From NCBI GenBank assembly GCA_902633185.1, contig CACPFN010000010.1, positions 1-42,072 of the forward strand: a stretch of DNA of 42,072 nt, in the 5' to 3' direction. The position numbers and the translations under genes are program-made. Under the pieces are notes generated by a model, which did not search any database, was not told the origin of the DNA, and worked only from the letters and a program-made list of their open reading frames with translations. Source of the DNA: an uncultured Pelagibacteraceae bacterium. GTDB lineage: Bacteria > Pseudomonadota > Alphaproteobacteria > Pelagibacterales > Pelagibacteraceae. Numbering within the stretch: the stretch's first letter is position 1; each line of letters starts with the position of its first letter. Shown here piece after piece: positions 7,428 to 16,512 of the stretch.

Positions 7428-9803
7428 ATGTTAGCCAAATTTTATCAAAATATTGTTTTAAAAAAACCAAGCTTAATCTTAGTTATACTATTAATTTGCC
7501 TGTGTTTTTTTGGATATAATTCAAAAAACTTTAGACTTGATGCATCTTCTGAAACATTACTAATAGAGGGAGATCCTGATTTAAAATATCTTAATGAGAT
7601 AAACGACAGATATGGCGCAAAAGAATTTTTAGTTCTTACTTATACTCCCAAAAATAGCATGATAGATGAGAATTCTATTAAAAGTCTAATAAAATTAAAA
7701 AAAGAAATACAAAAACTTGATTGGGTTCACAGTGTAATTACATTATTAGATATTCCTTTACTGAGTAGCTCTGACGAGCCACTAATTGAAAGACTACAAA
7801 ACTATTCAACGCTCAGATCAGAAGGGATTGATAAAAAAAGAGGATTTAATGAAATATTGAACAGTCCTGTTTTCAGAAACTTTGTAATCAGTGAAGATGG
7901 CAAAACATCTGGCATTATAGTTTATTTAAAATCAAAGAACAAAACCAAAGAATTTAAAACCAAAGAAGATGAAGAGATATTTAAGGATAATTTAAAAAAA
8001 CAAAATCATAAAAATATTTTAGAGATAAGACAAGTTATTAAAAATTTTAGTTCGACAAGTAAAATTCATTTGGGTGGTATTCCGATGATTGCAGATGACA
8101 TGATGACTTTTATTAAAAATGATATAATTGTTTTTGGGCTTGGAGTTTTTATCTTTATTGTTGCAACTCTATGGTATGTTTTTAGAAAATTGGTATGGGT
8201 AATTGTTCCTATAAGCAGTTGTTTTTTTTCAGTAGTCATAATGACTGGTCTTTTAGGTCTCTTAGGATGGAAGGTGACAGTTATTTCATCAAATTTTATA
8301 GCTTTAATGTTGATATTAACTATGGCTATGAATATCCATATTAGTACAAGATATCTTCAGCTATCAAAACAATTTCCAAGATTAAACAAATTTAAAATTA
8401 TTTCTTTAACAACAAGTAAGATGTTCTGGCCTATTTTGTATACAGCCTTGACAACTATATTTGCTTTTTTATCTTTAATATTCAGTGAAATAAAACCAAT
8501 AATTGACTTTGGTTTCATGATGACTTTTGGTTTGATTATTTCCTTTCTTATTACCTTTAGTTTGTTGCCAACATTAATTAACATACTGAAGTTTAATAAG
8601 ATTTCACTTAAGAGAGAAAAAGGTTCTGCTATAACTAATTTTTTTGGTAAAATTTCTGTTTCAAGTCAAAATACTATCTTTGGAACGACAATAATAATTA
8701 TATTTCTAAGTATATTTGGGATTTCAAAGCTTGAGGTAGAGAATAGTTTTATAAATTATTTTGATAAAAACACAGAAATATACAAAGGAATGAAGCTTAT
8801 TGATGAAAAATTAGGAGGCACAACACCTCTTGAAGTAATTTTGAAATTTCCAAAAAAAAATGAGAATGATCAAAAATCAGATGATGAAGAAGATGATTGG
8901 GGAGACGAAGATGAAAATGATGATAAATATTGGTTTACTAAAGATAAAATAAATAAAATAAAAAAGGTTCATAATTATTTAGACTCTTTAGAGCCTGTTG
9001 GAAAAGTTCTTTCTTTTTCCTCAATTATTGATGTTGCCACTCAACTAAATAACAACAAAGAATTAGGCTCTTTAGAAATGGGTGTGTTGTATACAAAAAT
9101 ACCAGATAATATAAAAAAAGAGATTGTAGATCCCTATATTTCTATAAAAGACTCTGAAGCTAGAATAAGCTTAAGAATAAAAGATTCTTTAGATAATTTA
9201 AGAAGAAATGATTTATTGATTAAAATAAATTCTGATCTAGTAAATAAACTAGATTTAAAAAAAGATGAATTCAAATTAGGTGGGGTTTTAATTCTTTTTA
9301 ATAATTTGTTACAAAGTTTATTTAAATCTCAAATTTTAACTCTTGGTTTTGTTATGCTTGGGATTTTTATAATGTTTATAATTCTTTTTAAAAACCTAAA
9401 ATTAGCTTTAATAGGTGTTGTACCAAATTTTATAGCAGCTTTTTTTATATTAGGTTTAATAGGGCTGTTAGGAATTCCACTAGATATGATGACAATAACC
9501 ATTGCCGCAATAACAATAGGTATAGCTGTAGATAATAGTATTCATTATATTTATAGGTTCAAAGAAGAATATGCAAAGTTAAGAAATTATAACCGTACTT
9601 TAAGATTATGTCATTCGACTGTCGGTAAAGCTATTTTAAATACATCTATTACAATTGTTTTTGGATTTTCGATTTTAATAATGTCTAATTTTATACCTAC
9701 AATTTACTTTGGTTTATTCACAGGAATTGCAATGTTGCTTGCAATGGTATCGGTTTTAACACTTTTACCTTCTCTATTGCTTAAAATTAAACCATTTAAT
9801 TAA
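7428..9803 (+). CDS. RND/MMPL-family exporter
   Basis: A 791-residue membrane protein with RND two-repeat architecture: one N-terminal helix (about 14-30), a large extracytoplasmic loop, a block of about five helices (about 233-385), a further helix (about 418-432), a second large loop, and a final five-helix block (about 635-785). Motifs such as GGIPMIADDM before the helix block and ITIGIAVDNSIHYIYRFKEE in the second repeat are typical of the MMPL/HpnN-like branch, which moves lipids or other hydrophobic molecules using the proton gradient. The substrate cannot be told from sequence. Residues 480-500 of the second loop form a strongly acidic run (DDEEDDWGDEDENDDK). Its stop overlaps the cvpA start by one base. 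Confidence 0.8.
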   Translation: MLAKFYQNIVLKKPSLILVILLICLCFFGYNSKNFRLDASSETLLIEGDPDLKYLNEINDRYGAKEFLVLTYTPKNSMIDENSIKSLIKLKKEIQKLDWVHSVITLLDIPLLSSSDEPLIERLQNYSTLRSEGIDKKRGFNEILNSPVFRNFVISEDGKTSGIIVYLKSKNKTKEFKTKEDEEIFKDNLKKQNHKNILEIRQVIKNFSSTSKIHLGGIPMIADDMMTFIKNDIIVFGLGVFIFIVATLWYVFRKLVWVIVPISSCFFSVVIMTGLLGLLGWKVTVISSNFIALMLILTMAMNIHISTRYLQLSKQFPRLNKFKIISLTTSKMFWPILYTALTTIFAFLSLIFSEIKPIIDFGFMMTFGLIISFLITFSLLPTLINILKFNKISLKREKGSAITNFFGKISVSSQNTIFGTTIIIIFLSIFGISKLEVENSFINYFDKNTEIYKGMKLIDEKLGGTTPLEVILKFPKKNENDQKSDDEEDDWGDEDENDDKYWFTKDKINKIKKVHNYLDSLEPVGKVLSFSSIIDVATQLNNNKELGSLEMGVLYTKIPDNIKKEIVDPYISIKDSEARISLRIKDSLDNLRRNDLLIKINSDLVNKLDLKKDEFKLGGVLILFNNLLQSLFKSQILTLGFVMLGIFIMFIILFKNLKLALIGVVPNFIAAFFILGLIGLLGIPLDMMTITIAAITIGIAVDNSIHYIYRFKEEYAKLRNYNRTLRLCHSTVGKAILNTSITIVFGFSILIMSNFIPTIYFGLFTGIAMLLAMVSVLTLLPSLLLKIKPFN

Positions 9804-10348
9804 TGATTGAAGCAATTCAGGATTTTTTAATACAAGTAACATTATTTGATTATATTTTTTTTGTCTTAACAATTTATTTTTTAATTCAAGGATCTAGAAA
9901 AGGATTTGTTTTAAGTTTATTATCAGCTGCTAAATGGGTTTTGGCATATATTCTAACAATTTATTTATTTCCAAAAGTAAAACCTTACTTTGATGGTATT
10001 TTAGATAGTGAATATGTTCTTGATATAATTGTTGGCTTAATATTATTTATTTTAATAATATTTCTTATTCTTTTAGCAAATAAAGCAATAAGTAAAGTTA
10101 TTACTTACACTGGATTAGGCTCGGTCGATAAAGTTTTTGGATTTTTCTTTGGAATCGCTAAGAGCTATGTTTTAATTGTTTGTTTTTTCACAGCTATTGA
10201 TGTTGTTTACGATAGTAAAAAATGGCCGTTAAATTTAAAAGATTCACTAACATTTCCTTGGGTTGAAAAAGGTAGTATCTATCTTATAAAGGTATTTCCA
10301 AACCAAAAACAATATGAAGACGCTAAAGAAAAAGTTCAAGATGTATAA
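9803..10348 (+). CDS. cvpA: CvpA family membrane protein
   Basis: A 181-residue inner-membrane protein with about four hydrophobic helices. The segment DYIFFVLTIYFLIQGSRKGFVLSLLS and the later GLGSVDKVFGFFFGIAKSYVLI match the CvpA family (named for colicin V production in E. coli; molecular role unclear). The assignment is supported by the neighbour: cvpA lies directly before purF in many proteobacteria, and here its stop overlaps the likely purF start. Confidence 0.88.
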   Translation: MIEAIQDFLIQVTLFDYIFFVLTIYFLIQGSRKGFVLSLLSAAKWVLAYILTIYLFPKVKPYFDGILDSEYVLDIIVGLILFILIIFLILLANKAISKVITYTGLGSVDKVFGFFFGIAKSYVLIVCFFTAIDVVYDSKKWPLNLKDSLTFPWVEKGSIYLIKVFPNQKQYEDAKEKVQDV

Positions 10349-11783
10349 TCCTAAATTAAAAGAGGAATGTGCAGTCTTTGGCATAAGCAATACGCCAGAG
10401 GCATCAACCTTAACTGCTTTGGGACTTCATGCGTTACAACATAGGGGTCAGGAAGGTTGCGGAATAGTATCATTTGACGGTGAAAAATATCACTCTGAAA
10501 AAAGATTTGGTCTAGTTGGGGACAACTTTAATGATGAAAAAGTTTTAAAAAACTTGCCAGGAAATTACGCTATAGGTCATAACAGATATTCTACAACTGG
10601 CGGAACTGCTTTAAGAAATGTACAACCATTCTTTGCTGATACTAATTCAGGTGGAATTGGAGTTGCGCATAATGGAAATCTAACAAATGCAATAACTCTT
10701 AGAAATAAAATGGTTGAAGAAGGATCAATTTTTTACACAACATCAGATACTGAAACGATAGTAAAACTTATAGCCAAATCAAAAAGACCAAAGACAGTTG
10801 ATAAAGTTATTGATGCTCTATTTCAAATTCAAGGGGGATATGCATTAGTTATGATGACACAGAATACTCTTATTGGAGTAAGAGATCCTTATGGAATTAG
10901 ACCTCTAGTTATAGGAAAATTAAAAAACTCTTATGTTTTTGCATCTGAGACATGTGCCTTTGATATTATCGGAGCAAAATTTGTTAGAGAAGTTGAAAAT
11001 GGTGAAATTGTTTATGTAGAAAATGATGAATTAAAAAGTATTAAGCCATTTCCTCAAAAAAAAGTGAGACCATGTGTATTTGAATATATTTATTTCTCAA
11101 GACCAGATAGTATTTTAAATGGCAAAACAGCCTATGAATATCGAAAAAGATTTGGAGCTGAATTAGCAAAAGAAGATAATTTAGATGCTGACTTAGTTGT
11201 ACCTGTTCCAGACTCTGGTAATGCTGCTGCATTAGGCTATGCAGAAGAAAAAAAAATAAACTTTGATCTAGGTTTAATAAGAAATCATTATGTTGGTAGA
11301 ACTTTTATAGAACCTTCACAGCAAATTAGAAGTTTAGGAGTTAAATTAAAATTAAATGCAAATGTTTCAGTTATTAAAAATAAGAAAATTATTTTAGTTG
11401 ATGACTCTCTTGTAAGAGGAACTACATCTTCAAAGATTGTAAAAATGTTGTATGATAATGGTGCTAAAGAGATACATGTTAGGATAGCTAGTCCAGAAAT
11501 AAAATACCCTGATTTTTATGGAGTTGATACACCTACAAAAAAAGAACTATTAGCAGCAAATAAATCAGTAGATGAAATAAAAGAATTTATAAAAGCAAAA
11601 TCACTTAAATTTTTAACGTTAGATGGTTTATATAGAGGAATGGGTTTTGAGAAGAGAAATGATGCTTATCCTCAGTTAACTGATCATCATTTTACTGGTG
11701 ATTATCCGGTAAAAATAATTGATGAACTTGGAGAAGATAAAGTTACACAATTATCATTATTAAGTACTGGGTCGAGTAATTAA
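10341..11783 (+). CDS. purF: Amidophosphoribosyltransferase PurF
   Basis: A ~480-residue enzyme for the first step of purine synthesis (PRPP plus glutamine to phosphoribosylamine). I place the start at ATG 10341, overlapping the cvpA stop; an in-frame ATG at 10314 would add nine lysine-rich residues. The glutaminase nucleophile is then Cys10 (KEECAVFG), so a short propeptide must be removed, as in Bacillus PurF. GLHALQHRGQEG and the PRPP loop ILVDDSLVRGTTS are present. Unlike Bacillus PurF, cluster cysteines are missing: the HPCFYG site reads YPDFYG, and the C-terminal CxxC region reads YPQLTDHHFTGDYP; only the Cys of RPCVFEYIYF remains. It probably lacks a [4Fe-4S] cluster. Confidence 0.95.
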   Translation: MYNPKLKEECAVFGISNTPEASTLTALGLHALQHRGQEGCGIVSFDGEKYHSEKRFGLVGDNFNDEKVLKNLPGNYAIGHNRYSTTGGTALRNVQPFFADTNSGGIGVAHNGNLTNAITLRNKMVEEGSIFYTTSDTETIVKLIAKSKRPKTVDKVIDALFQIQGGYALVMMTQNTLIGVRDPYGIRPLVIGKLKNSYVFASETCAFDIIGAKFVREVENGEIVYVENDELKSIKPFPQKKVRPCVFEYIYFSRPDSILNGKTAYEYRKRFGAELAKEDNLDADLVVPVPDSGNAAALGYAEEKKINFDLGLIRNHYVGRTFIEPSQQIRSLGVKLKLNANVSVIKNKKIILVDDSLVRGTTSSKIVKMLYDNGAKEIHVRIASPEIKYPDFYGVDTPTKKELLAANKSVDEIKEFIKAKSLKFLTLDGLYRGMGFEKRNDAYPQLTDHHFTGDYPVKIIDELGEDKVTQLSLLSTGSSN

Positions 11784-12340
11784 TGAAAAAAGTAAATTTT
11801 ACTGAAATGAAAAATGGTTCAAAAGAAGATTATGAATTATTAGAAAAGTATGAAAAAAATTTTGAGCGTAAAACTGCAGATAGACTACTTAAATATCTTG
11901 CAAGTCAAACTACAACTCTTGAAGGTTATCAAATAACTAGACTTGAACATTCATTGCAAGCAGCCACAAGAGCTTACAAGAATGGAGAAAGTGAAGAGAT
12001 GGTTGTAGCCACTTTACTTCATGACATAGGAGATGACTTGGCGCCTATGAATCATTCTCAATATGCTGCTTCAATAATCAGACCATATGTTTCAGAAAAA
12101 ACATATTGGATAATCCTTCATCATGGACTTTTTCAAACATATTACAGTGCTCATCATTTGGGTGGAGATAGAAACGCCAGGGATAAGTTCAGGGACCACA
12201 AATACTATCAAGATACAGTTGATTTTTGCGAAAAATATGACCAATCTTCTTTTGATCCAAATTACAAATCTATGTCTTTAGAAGAGTTTGAGCCAATGGT
12301 GAAAAAGATATTTGATAGAAAACCTTTTTATCATCACTAG
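11783..12340 (+). CDS. HD-domain metalloprotein, PhnZ-like (possible di-iron oxygenase or phosphohydrolase)
   Basis: A 185-residue single-domain HD protein, a type usually annotated as predicted HD phosphohydrolase. The motif LEHSLQAATRAYKNGESEEMVVATLLHDIGD closely resembles the corresponding region of PhnZ, a mixed-valent di-iron oxygenase. A complete six-ligand set can be placed: His56, His80-Asp81, His91, His113 or His114, and Asp153, spaced much as in PhnZ (34, 58/59, 80, 104, 161). The Tyr and Glu that close the PhnZ active site (10 and 7 residues before the first His) are here Leu and Tyr, so the substrate should differ. It overlaps purF by one base (TAATG) and is cotranscribed with it. 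Metal content and reaction are inference. Confidence 0.72.
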   Translation: MKKVNFTEMKNGSKEDYELLEKYEKNFERKTADRLLKYLASQTTTLEGYQITRLEHSLQAATRAYKNGESEEMVVATLLHDIGDDLAPMNHSQYAASIIRPYVSEKTYWIILHHGLFQTYYSAHHLGGDRNARDKFRDHKYYQDTVDFCEKYDQSSFDPNYKSMSLEEFEPMVKKIFDRKPFYHH

Positions 12341-12354
12341 TTTTAAAAGAAAAT

Positions 12355-14304
12355 ATGACTAATAAACTGAAGGAAGAGAAAAGTCCTTATTTAAAGCAAC
12401 ATAAAGATAATCCTGTAAATTGGTTAGCTTGGAATAAAGAGAGTTTAGAACAAGCAAAAAAAGAAAAAAAACCAATATTTCTAAGTGTTGGGTATGCAAG
12501 TTGTCATTGGTGTCATGTAATGGCGCATGAGAGTTTTGAAGATGATGAAACAGCTAAAATAATGAATGAGAAATTTGTAAACATTAAAGTTGATAGAGAA
12601 GAAAGACCTGATTTAGATTATGTTTTTCAAAGAAGTTTATCTATTCTAACAGGAACTCAAGGAGGCTGGCCTTTATCCATGTTTCTTGATGAAAATGGTG
12701 TTCCTTTCACCGGTGGAACTTATTTTCCTCCAAAAGAAATGCATGGAAGACCAGATTTTCAAAAAGTTCTAAATAACGTTTCTGACGTATATAATAAAAA
12801 TAGACAAAAAATTCTTGATCAAGCCCCTCAAATGCAGGAAATATTTGGAAAAATTAATCAAAGATCAGCAGTATTAAATCAACCATTAGAGCCATTTTTA
12901 GAAAAAATTATACAGCACCTTGATAAAGATAATGGAAGTTTCAAAGGAGCACCTAAGTTTCCACAATTTTATTTATTTGATGCAATGTTTTATTTTTATT
13001 TAAAAACAGCAAAAGAAGAATACTTTAAACCCGTTGAAACTTTACTTTACAATATTTCTTCAAAAGGAATGTATGATCATTTAGCTGGTGGTATAGCAAG
13101 ATATACTGTTGATGAAAATTGGATCATCCCCCATTTTGAAAAAATGCTATATGATAATATTCAATATATTGGATTGTTAAACAAGTTCTTTCAAAAAACT
13201 AATAATCTTTATTATAAAGAAAAGTTAGAGCAAACTATAAATTTTATTAATTCAGAATTTAGAAATGATTTTGATCTTTACGGGTCTGCATATGATGCCG
13301 ATAGCGATGGTGTTGAGGGAAAATATTATGTATGGAATTATGCAGAGCTAAAAAATACTCTGGGTTCTAAATTTAATTTATTCGCAAAAAAATATATTTT
13401 AACGGAGGAGGGAAACTTTGAAGGTAATAATATTTTAATAGAAAATAAAAGCAATCTGTCCGATGAAGAGAATAAAGAAATCTTAAATATCGAAAAAGCA
13501 TTATTAAATCAAAGAAAAGTACGTGCTAAACCATTATTTGATGATAAATCTCAAACTGATCAAAATTGTTTTTTATTAGAAACTCTCCTTTTCTCATCGT
13601 TAATAACTGATAATGAAGAACTAAAACAGAATACTCTTTTAAGTATAAATAAATTGGAAAATTATCTGTCAGACAAAATTTTCCATTGCTATCAAGACAC
13701 CGAGATTGACGCTTTCTTGGAAGATTACGTATATTACGCAAGTCTTTTGATAACTATTTATGAATTAGATGGTGACGATAAATACATCGAAAAAGCTAAA
13801 GATATTTTAATAAAAACTTGGGAATGTTTCTTTGATAAAAAATCAAGATTGATGCAAAAAAATAAAATATTAGATAATGACCTTTTTGTACAGCCGGTAG
13901 ATCTAAATGATAATAATATACCGAATGGAAATAGCGTATATTTAAACTTATGTAATAAATTATACATAATAACTAGCGATAAAATATGGTTTGAGAAAAT
14001 TGATATTTTAAAGAAAAGTTTCCATCAAGTTTTAAACTCAAACTTTGCACAAATGTTTAGTTTTGTTAAATCATTGGATATATGTGAAGAAAGTATATCT
14101 TTTACAATTTATGGAAGGCAAAATTTAGATCCTAATATGAGAAAGTATTTACAAAAAAAGTTTTTTACAAGAGCTACATTTAAATATCTAGATAATGAGG
14201 AAAAAGAGGCAAAAATTGTTATATGTAAAAATCAAACTTGCTCAAACAAATTAAGTAATATAAAGGAAATCGATGATTATCTAGAAAGAAACAATATAAG
14301 CTAA
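12355..14304 (+). CDS. YyaL/DUF255 thioredoxin-domain protein
   Basis: A 649-residue protein with an N-terminal thioredoxin-like DUF255 domain (about residues 1-165) followed by an alpha/alpha-barrel-like region related to glycoside hydrolases and epimerases. The start KLKEEKSPYLKQHKDNPVNW and the active-site-like CHWC at residues 50-53 are diagnostic. GGWPLSMFL and PFTGGTYFPP follow, and the barrel contains HLAGGIARYTVDENW and PHFEKMLYDN. Family relatives are YyaL and mammalian SPATA20; the biochemical function is not established. It lies 14 bases after the HD gene and shares one base with gshA, so a thiol-redox role alongside glutathione synthesis is plausible. Confidence 0.85.
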   Translation: MTNKLKEEKSPYLKQHKDNPVNWLAWNKESLEQAKKEKKPIFLSVGYASCHWCHVMAHESFEDDETAKIMNEKFVNIKVDREERPDLDYVFQRSLSILTGTQGGWPLSMFLDENGVPFTGGTYFPPKEMHGRPDFQKVLNNVSDVYNKNRQKILDQAPQMQEIFGKINQRSAVLNQPLEPFLEKIIQHLDKDNGSFKGAPKFPQFYLFDAMFYFYLKTAKEEYFKPVETLLYNISSKGMYDHLAGGIARYTVDENWIIPHFEKMLYDNIQYIGLLNKFFQKTNNLYYKEKLEQTINFINSEFRNDFDLYGSAYDADSDGVEGKYYVWNYAELKNTLGSKFNLFAKKYILTEEGNFEGNNILIENKSNLSDEENKEILNIEKALLNQRKVRAKPLFDDKSQTDQNCFLLETLLFSSLITDNEELKQNTLLSINKLENYLSDKIFHCYQDTEIDAFLEDYVYYASLLITIYELDGDDKYIEKAKDILIKTWECFFDKKSRLMQKNKILDNDLFVQPVDLNDNNIPNGNSVYLNLCNKLYIITSDKIWFEKIDILKKSFHQVLNSNFAQMFSFVKSLDICEESISFTIYGRQNLDPNMRKYLQKKFFTRATFKYLDNEEKEAKIVICKNQTCSNKLSNIKEIDDYLERNNIS

Positions 14305-15599
14305 TGATAGAAACAAAGGAACAAATAATAGAACATTTTAAATCAGGTTCAAAGGATAAATCTAATTTAAAGATTGGAGTTGAGCATGAAAAATTTATTT
14401 TTGATAAAAAAACAAATACGAGAATTGATTATCCCAAAATCAAAAAAATGTTTGAAAATTTATATGAGTTTGGCTGGAAACCTATTTTTGAGGAAAAAAA
14501 TCCAATAGCGTTAACTAAGAATGGTAAAAGTATTACTTTAGAACCTGGCAATCAAATAGAGCTATCTGGTGCAAAATTAAATAATATTCACGAAGCTTGC
14601 GCTGAATCTCATGAATATTTATTTGAGTTAAACCAGGTAATTGAAAAATTAGATTTTAAAATAGTAAGCTCTGGATATGATCCTATTTCTAAACTTGAGG
14701 ATATACCTAATAATCCAAAAAAAAGGTATGAGGTTATGACCAAGGATATGCCCGTTGGAGGCAAACTAAGTTTGGATATGATGTATAAAACTGCAGGTAC
14801 ACAATTAAATTTAGATTATATCTCAGAAGAAGATTTTATAAAAAAATTTAAGTTGGCAAATAATCTAGTTCCAATATCTATCGGACTTTTTGCAAATTCC
14901 TCTATAGTTGAAAAAAATAATAGTGGATACTTATCTTACAGATCTAAAGTTTGGCAAGAAACTTCTAGAGGTGGATTGCCTGAGTTTTTTTTAAAAGATG
15001 TAAATTTTGAAAAATATGCAGAATATATCATGAATTATCCCATCTTATTTTTACAAAGTGAAGGTAAATATATTTCTGGAAAAAAATATTTATTTAAAAA
15101 CTTTATGAATGGAGAAATAAAAGAAATTGGAAATAAAATTCCTAGTACTAATGATCTTGATATACATTTAGGAACAATATTTACAGAGAACAGATTAAAA
15201 CAATATATCGAATTAAGATCAATGGATGCATGTGGATGGGAGTGTTTGTGCGCTGGTCCTGCCCTATTCACTGGATTGCTATATGGAAATCTGGAGGAAA
15301 CTTTAGATTTAATTAAAAATTGGGAAGCTAATGAAGTGCTTTCAGCTTATAAAAATGCACCTAGAAATGGCTTAAAAACAAATTTGATGGGCAAGGATAT
15401 AGCTTATTGGGCAGAGAGACTAATAGATATATCTAAATCAGGATTAAAAAAGAGAGACTTTTTAAATAGAAAAAAATTAAGTGAGGTTAAGTTTTTGGAT
15501 CACTTAGAAAAGATTGTAAAAAATAAAAAAACAAATGCTGATAATATAATAAGTAAGTATTCAAATTCTGAAAATTTGAATGATTTATATGACCAATAA
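14304..15599 (+). CDS. gshA: Glutamate-cysteine ligase (alphaproteobacterial/plant type)
   Basis: A 431-residue enzyme joining glutamate and cysteine with ATP, the first step of glutathione synthesis. KIGVEHEKFIFD near the N-terminus, SLDMMYKTAGTQLNLDY, and YIELRSMDACGWECLCAGPALFTGLLYG fit the plant/alphaproteobacterial GCL family rather than the enterobacterial one. The start shares a base with the preceding stop, and the gene overlaps the following gshB, giving a two-gene glutathione operon inside a longer transcript. Confidence 0.9.
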   Translation: MIETKEQIIEHFKSGSKDKSNLKIGVEHEKFIFDKKTNTRIDYPKIKKMFENLYEFGWKPIFEEKNPIALTKNGKSITLEPGNQIELSGAKLNNIHEACAESHEYLFELNQVIEKLDFKIVSSGYDPISKLEDIPNNPKKRYEVMTKDMPVGGKLSLDMMYKTAGTQLNLDYISEEDFIKKFKLANNLVPISIGLFANSSIVEKNNSGYLSYRSKVWQETSRGGLPEFFLKDVNFEKYAEYIMNYPILFLQSEGKYISGKKYLFKNFMNGEIKEIGNKIPSTNDLDIHLGTIFTENRLKQYIELRSMDACGWECLCAGPALFTGLLYGNLEETLDLIKNWEANEVLSAYKNAPRNGLKTNLMGKDIAYWAERLIDISKSGLKKRDFLNRKKLSEVKFLDHLEKIVKNKKTNADNIISKYSNSENLNDLYDQ

Positions 15600-16512
15600 A
15601 ATTGTTGCTATACAAGGTGATAATTTAAAAAAATTAAATATCAAAACAGATACTACTATTTTTTTAGCTCATGAAGCTCAAAACAGGGGTTATAAATTAT
15701 TTTATTATAATCCAGAAAATTTGTCGAATATAAGAGGAAAAACTATAAGCGAGGGATATTTTATTAAAATTGATTATTCAAAAAAGAAATTTTATAAAAT
15801 TTTAAAAAAATCAAAATTAGACTTATCCCTTACAAAATATATTTTAATCAGACAAGACCCACCCTTTAACTTAGAATATATTTCAACAACATTAATGTTG
15901 GATAGAATTAAAAATAAAACAAAAATAATTAATGACCCTACCTCAGTAAGAAATATTTCAGAAAAATTTTATTCTTTAAATTTTAAGAACTATATGACAG
16001 ATACAATATTTACAAAAGATTTGTTTGAAATTAAAAAATTTTTTAGAAAACATAAGAAGATAATAATTAAACCCATTCATAGCTATGGTGGTAACGATAT
16101 AAATCTTATTTCAGGAAAGCTTAATTTATTAAAAATAAAACAAATATTGAAAAAACATGGTCACATTATGTGTCAAAAATTTTTAAATAAAATTAAGTTT
16201 GGAGATAAAAGAGTTTTTATTATAAATGGTAAGGTATGTGGAGCTATATCTAGAGTTCCAAAATCAGGATCTATATTAAGCAATATGAGTAAGGGTGCAA
16301 AACCTAAAATCGCATTTTTAAGCAGTAAAGAGCTGAAAGTTTCAAATATAATTGCAAAAAAAATCAAGAAAGATGGAATTTACTTTGCAGGAATAGACTT
16401 TATTGATGGAAAGTTAAATGGAGATATAAATGTAACATCACCAACAGGTATAAAAACATACTTTGATTTATCTAAGATAAACTTGGCCAAGACTTTTTGG
16501 AAAGGTTTATAG
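15580..16512 (+). CDS. gshB: Glutathione synthetase
   Basis: A 307-310 residue ATP-grasp ligase adding glycine to gamma-glutamylcysteine. The N-terminal domain resembles GshB (LAHEAQNRGYKLFYYNPENL), followed by RQDPPFNLEYISTTLML (the substrate-binding RxDPPF segment), the ATP-grasp strand KKIIIKPIHSYGGNDI, and FAGIDFIDGKLNGDINVTSPTGI at the metal and glycine end. Two starts are possible, ATG 15580 or ATG 15589; both overlap the gshA stop. The product uses glycine, linking it to the glycine genes elsewhere in the window. A TTG-started transporter follows immediately. Confidence 0.92.
   Translation: MIYMTNKIVAIQGDNLKKLNIKTDTTIFLAHEAQNRGYKLFYYNPENLSNIRGKTISEGYFIKIDYSKKKFYKILKKSKLDLSLTKYILIRQDPPFNLEYISTTLMLDRIKNKTKIINDPTSVRNISEKFYSLNFKNYMTDTIFTKDLFEIKKFFRKHKKIIIKPIHSYGGNDINLISGKLNLLKIKQILKKHGHIMCQKFLNKIKFGDKRVFIINGKVCGAISRVPKSGSILSNMSKGAKPKIAFLSSKELKVSNIIAKKIKKDGIYFAGIDFIDGKLNGDINVTSPTGIKTYFDLSKINLAKTFWKGL

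Noticed and set aside
10314-10340. Upstream ATG for purF giving nine extra residues
   Set aside because: The ATG at 10341 overlaps the cvpA stop as expected and gives a propeptide of family length; the longer start would lie 35 bases inside cvpA.
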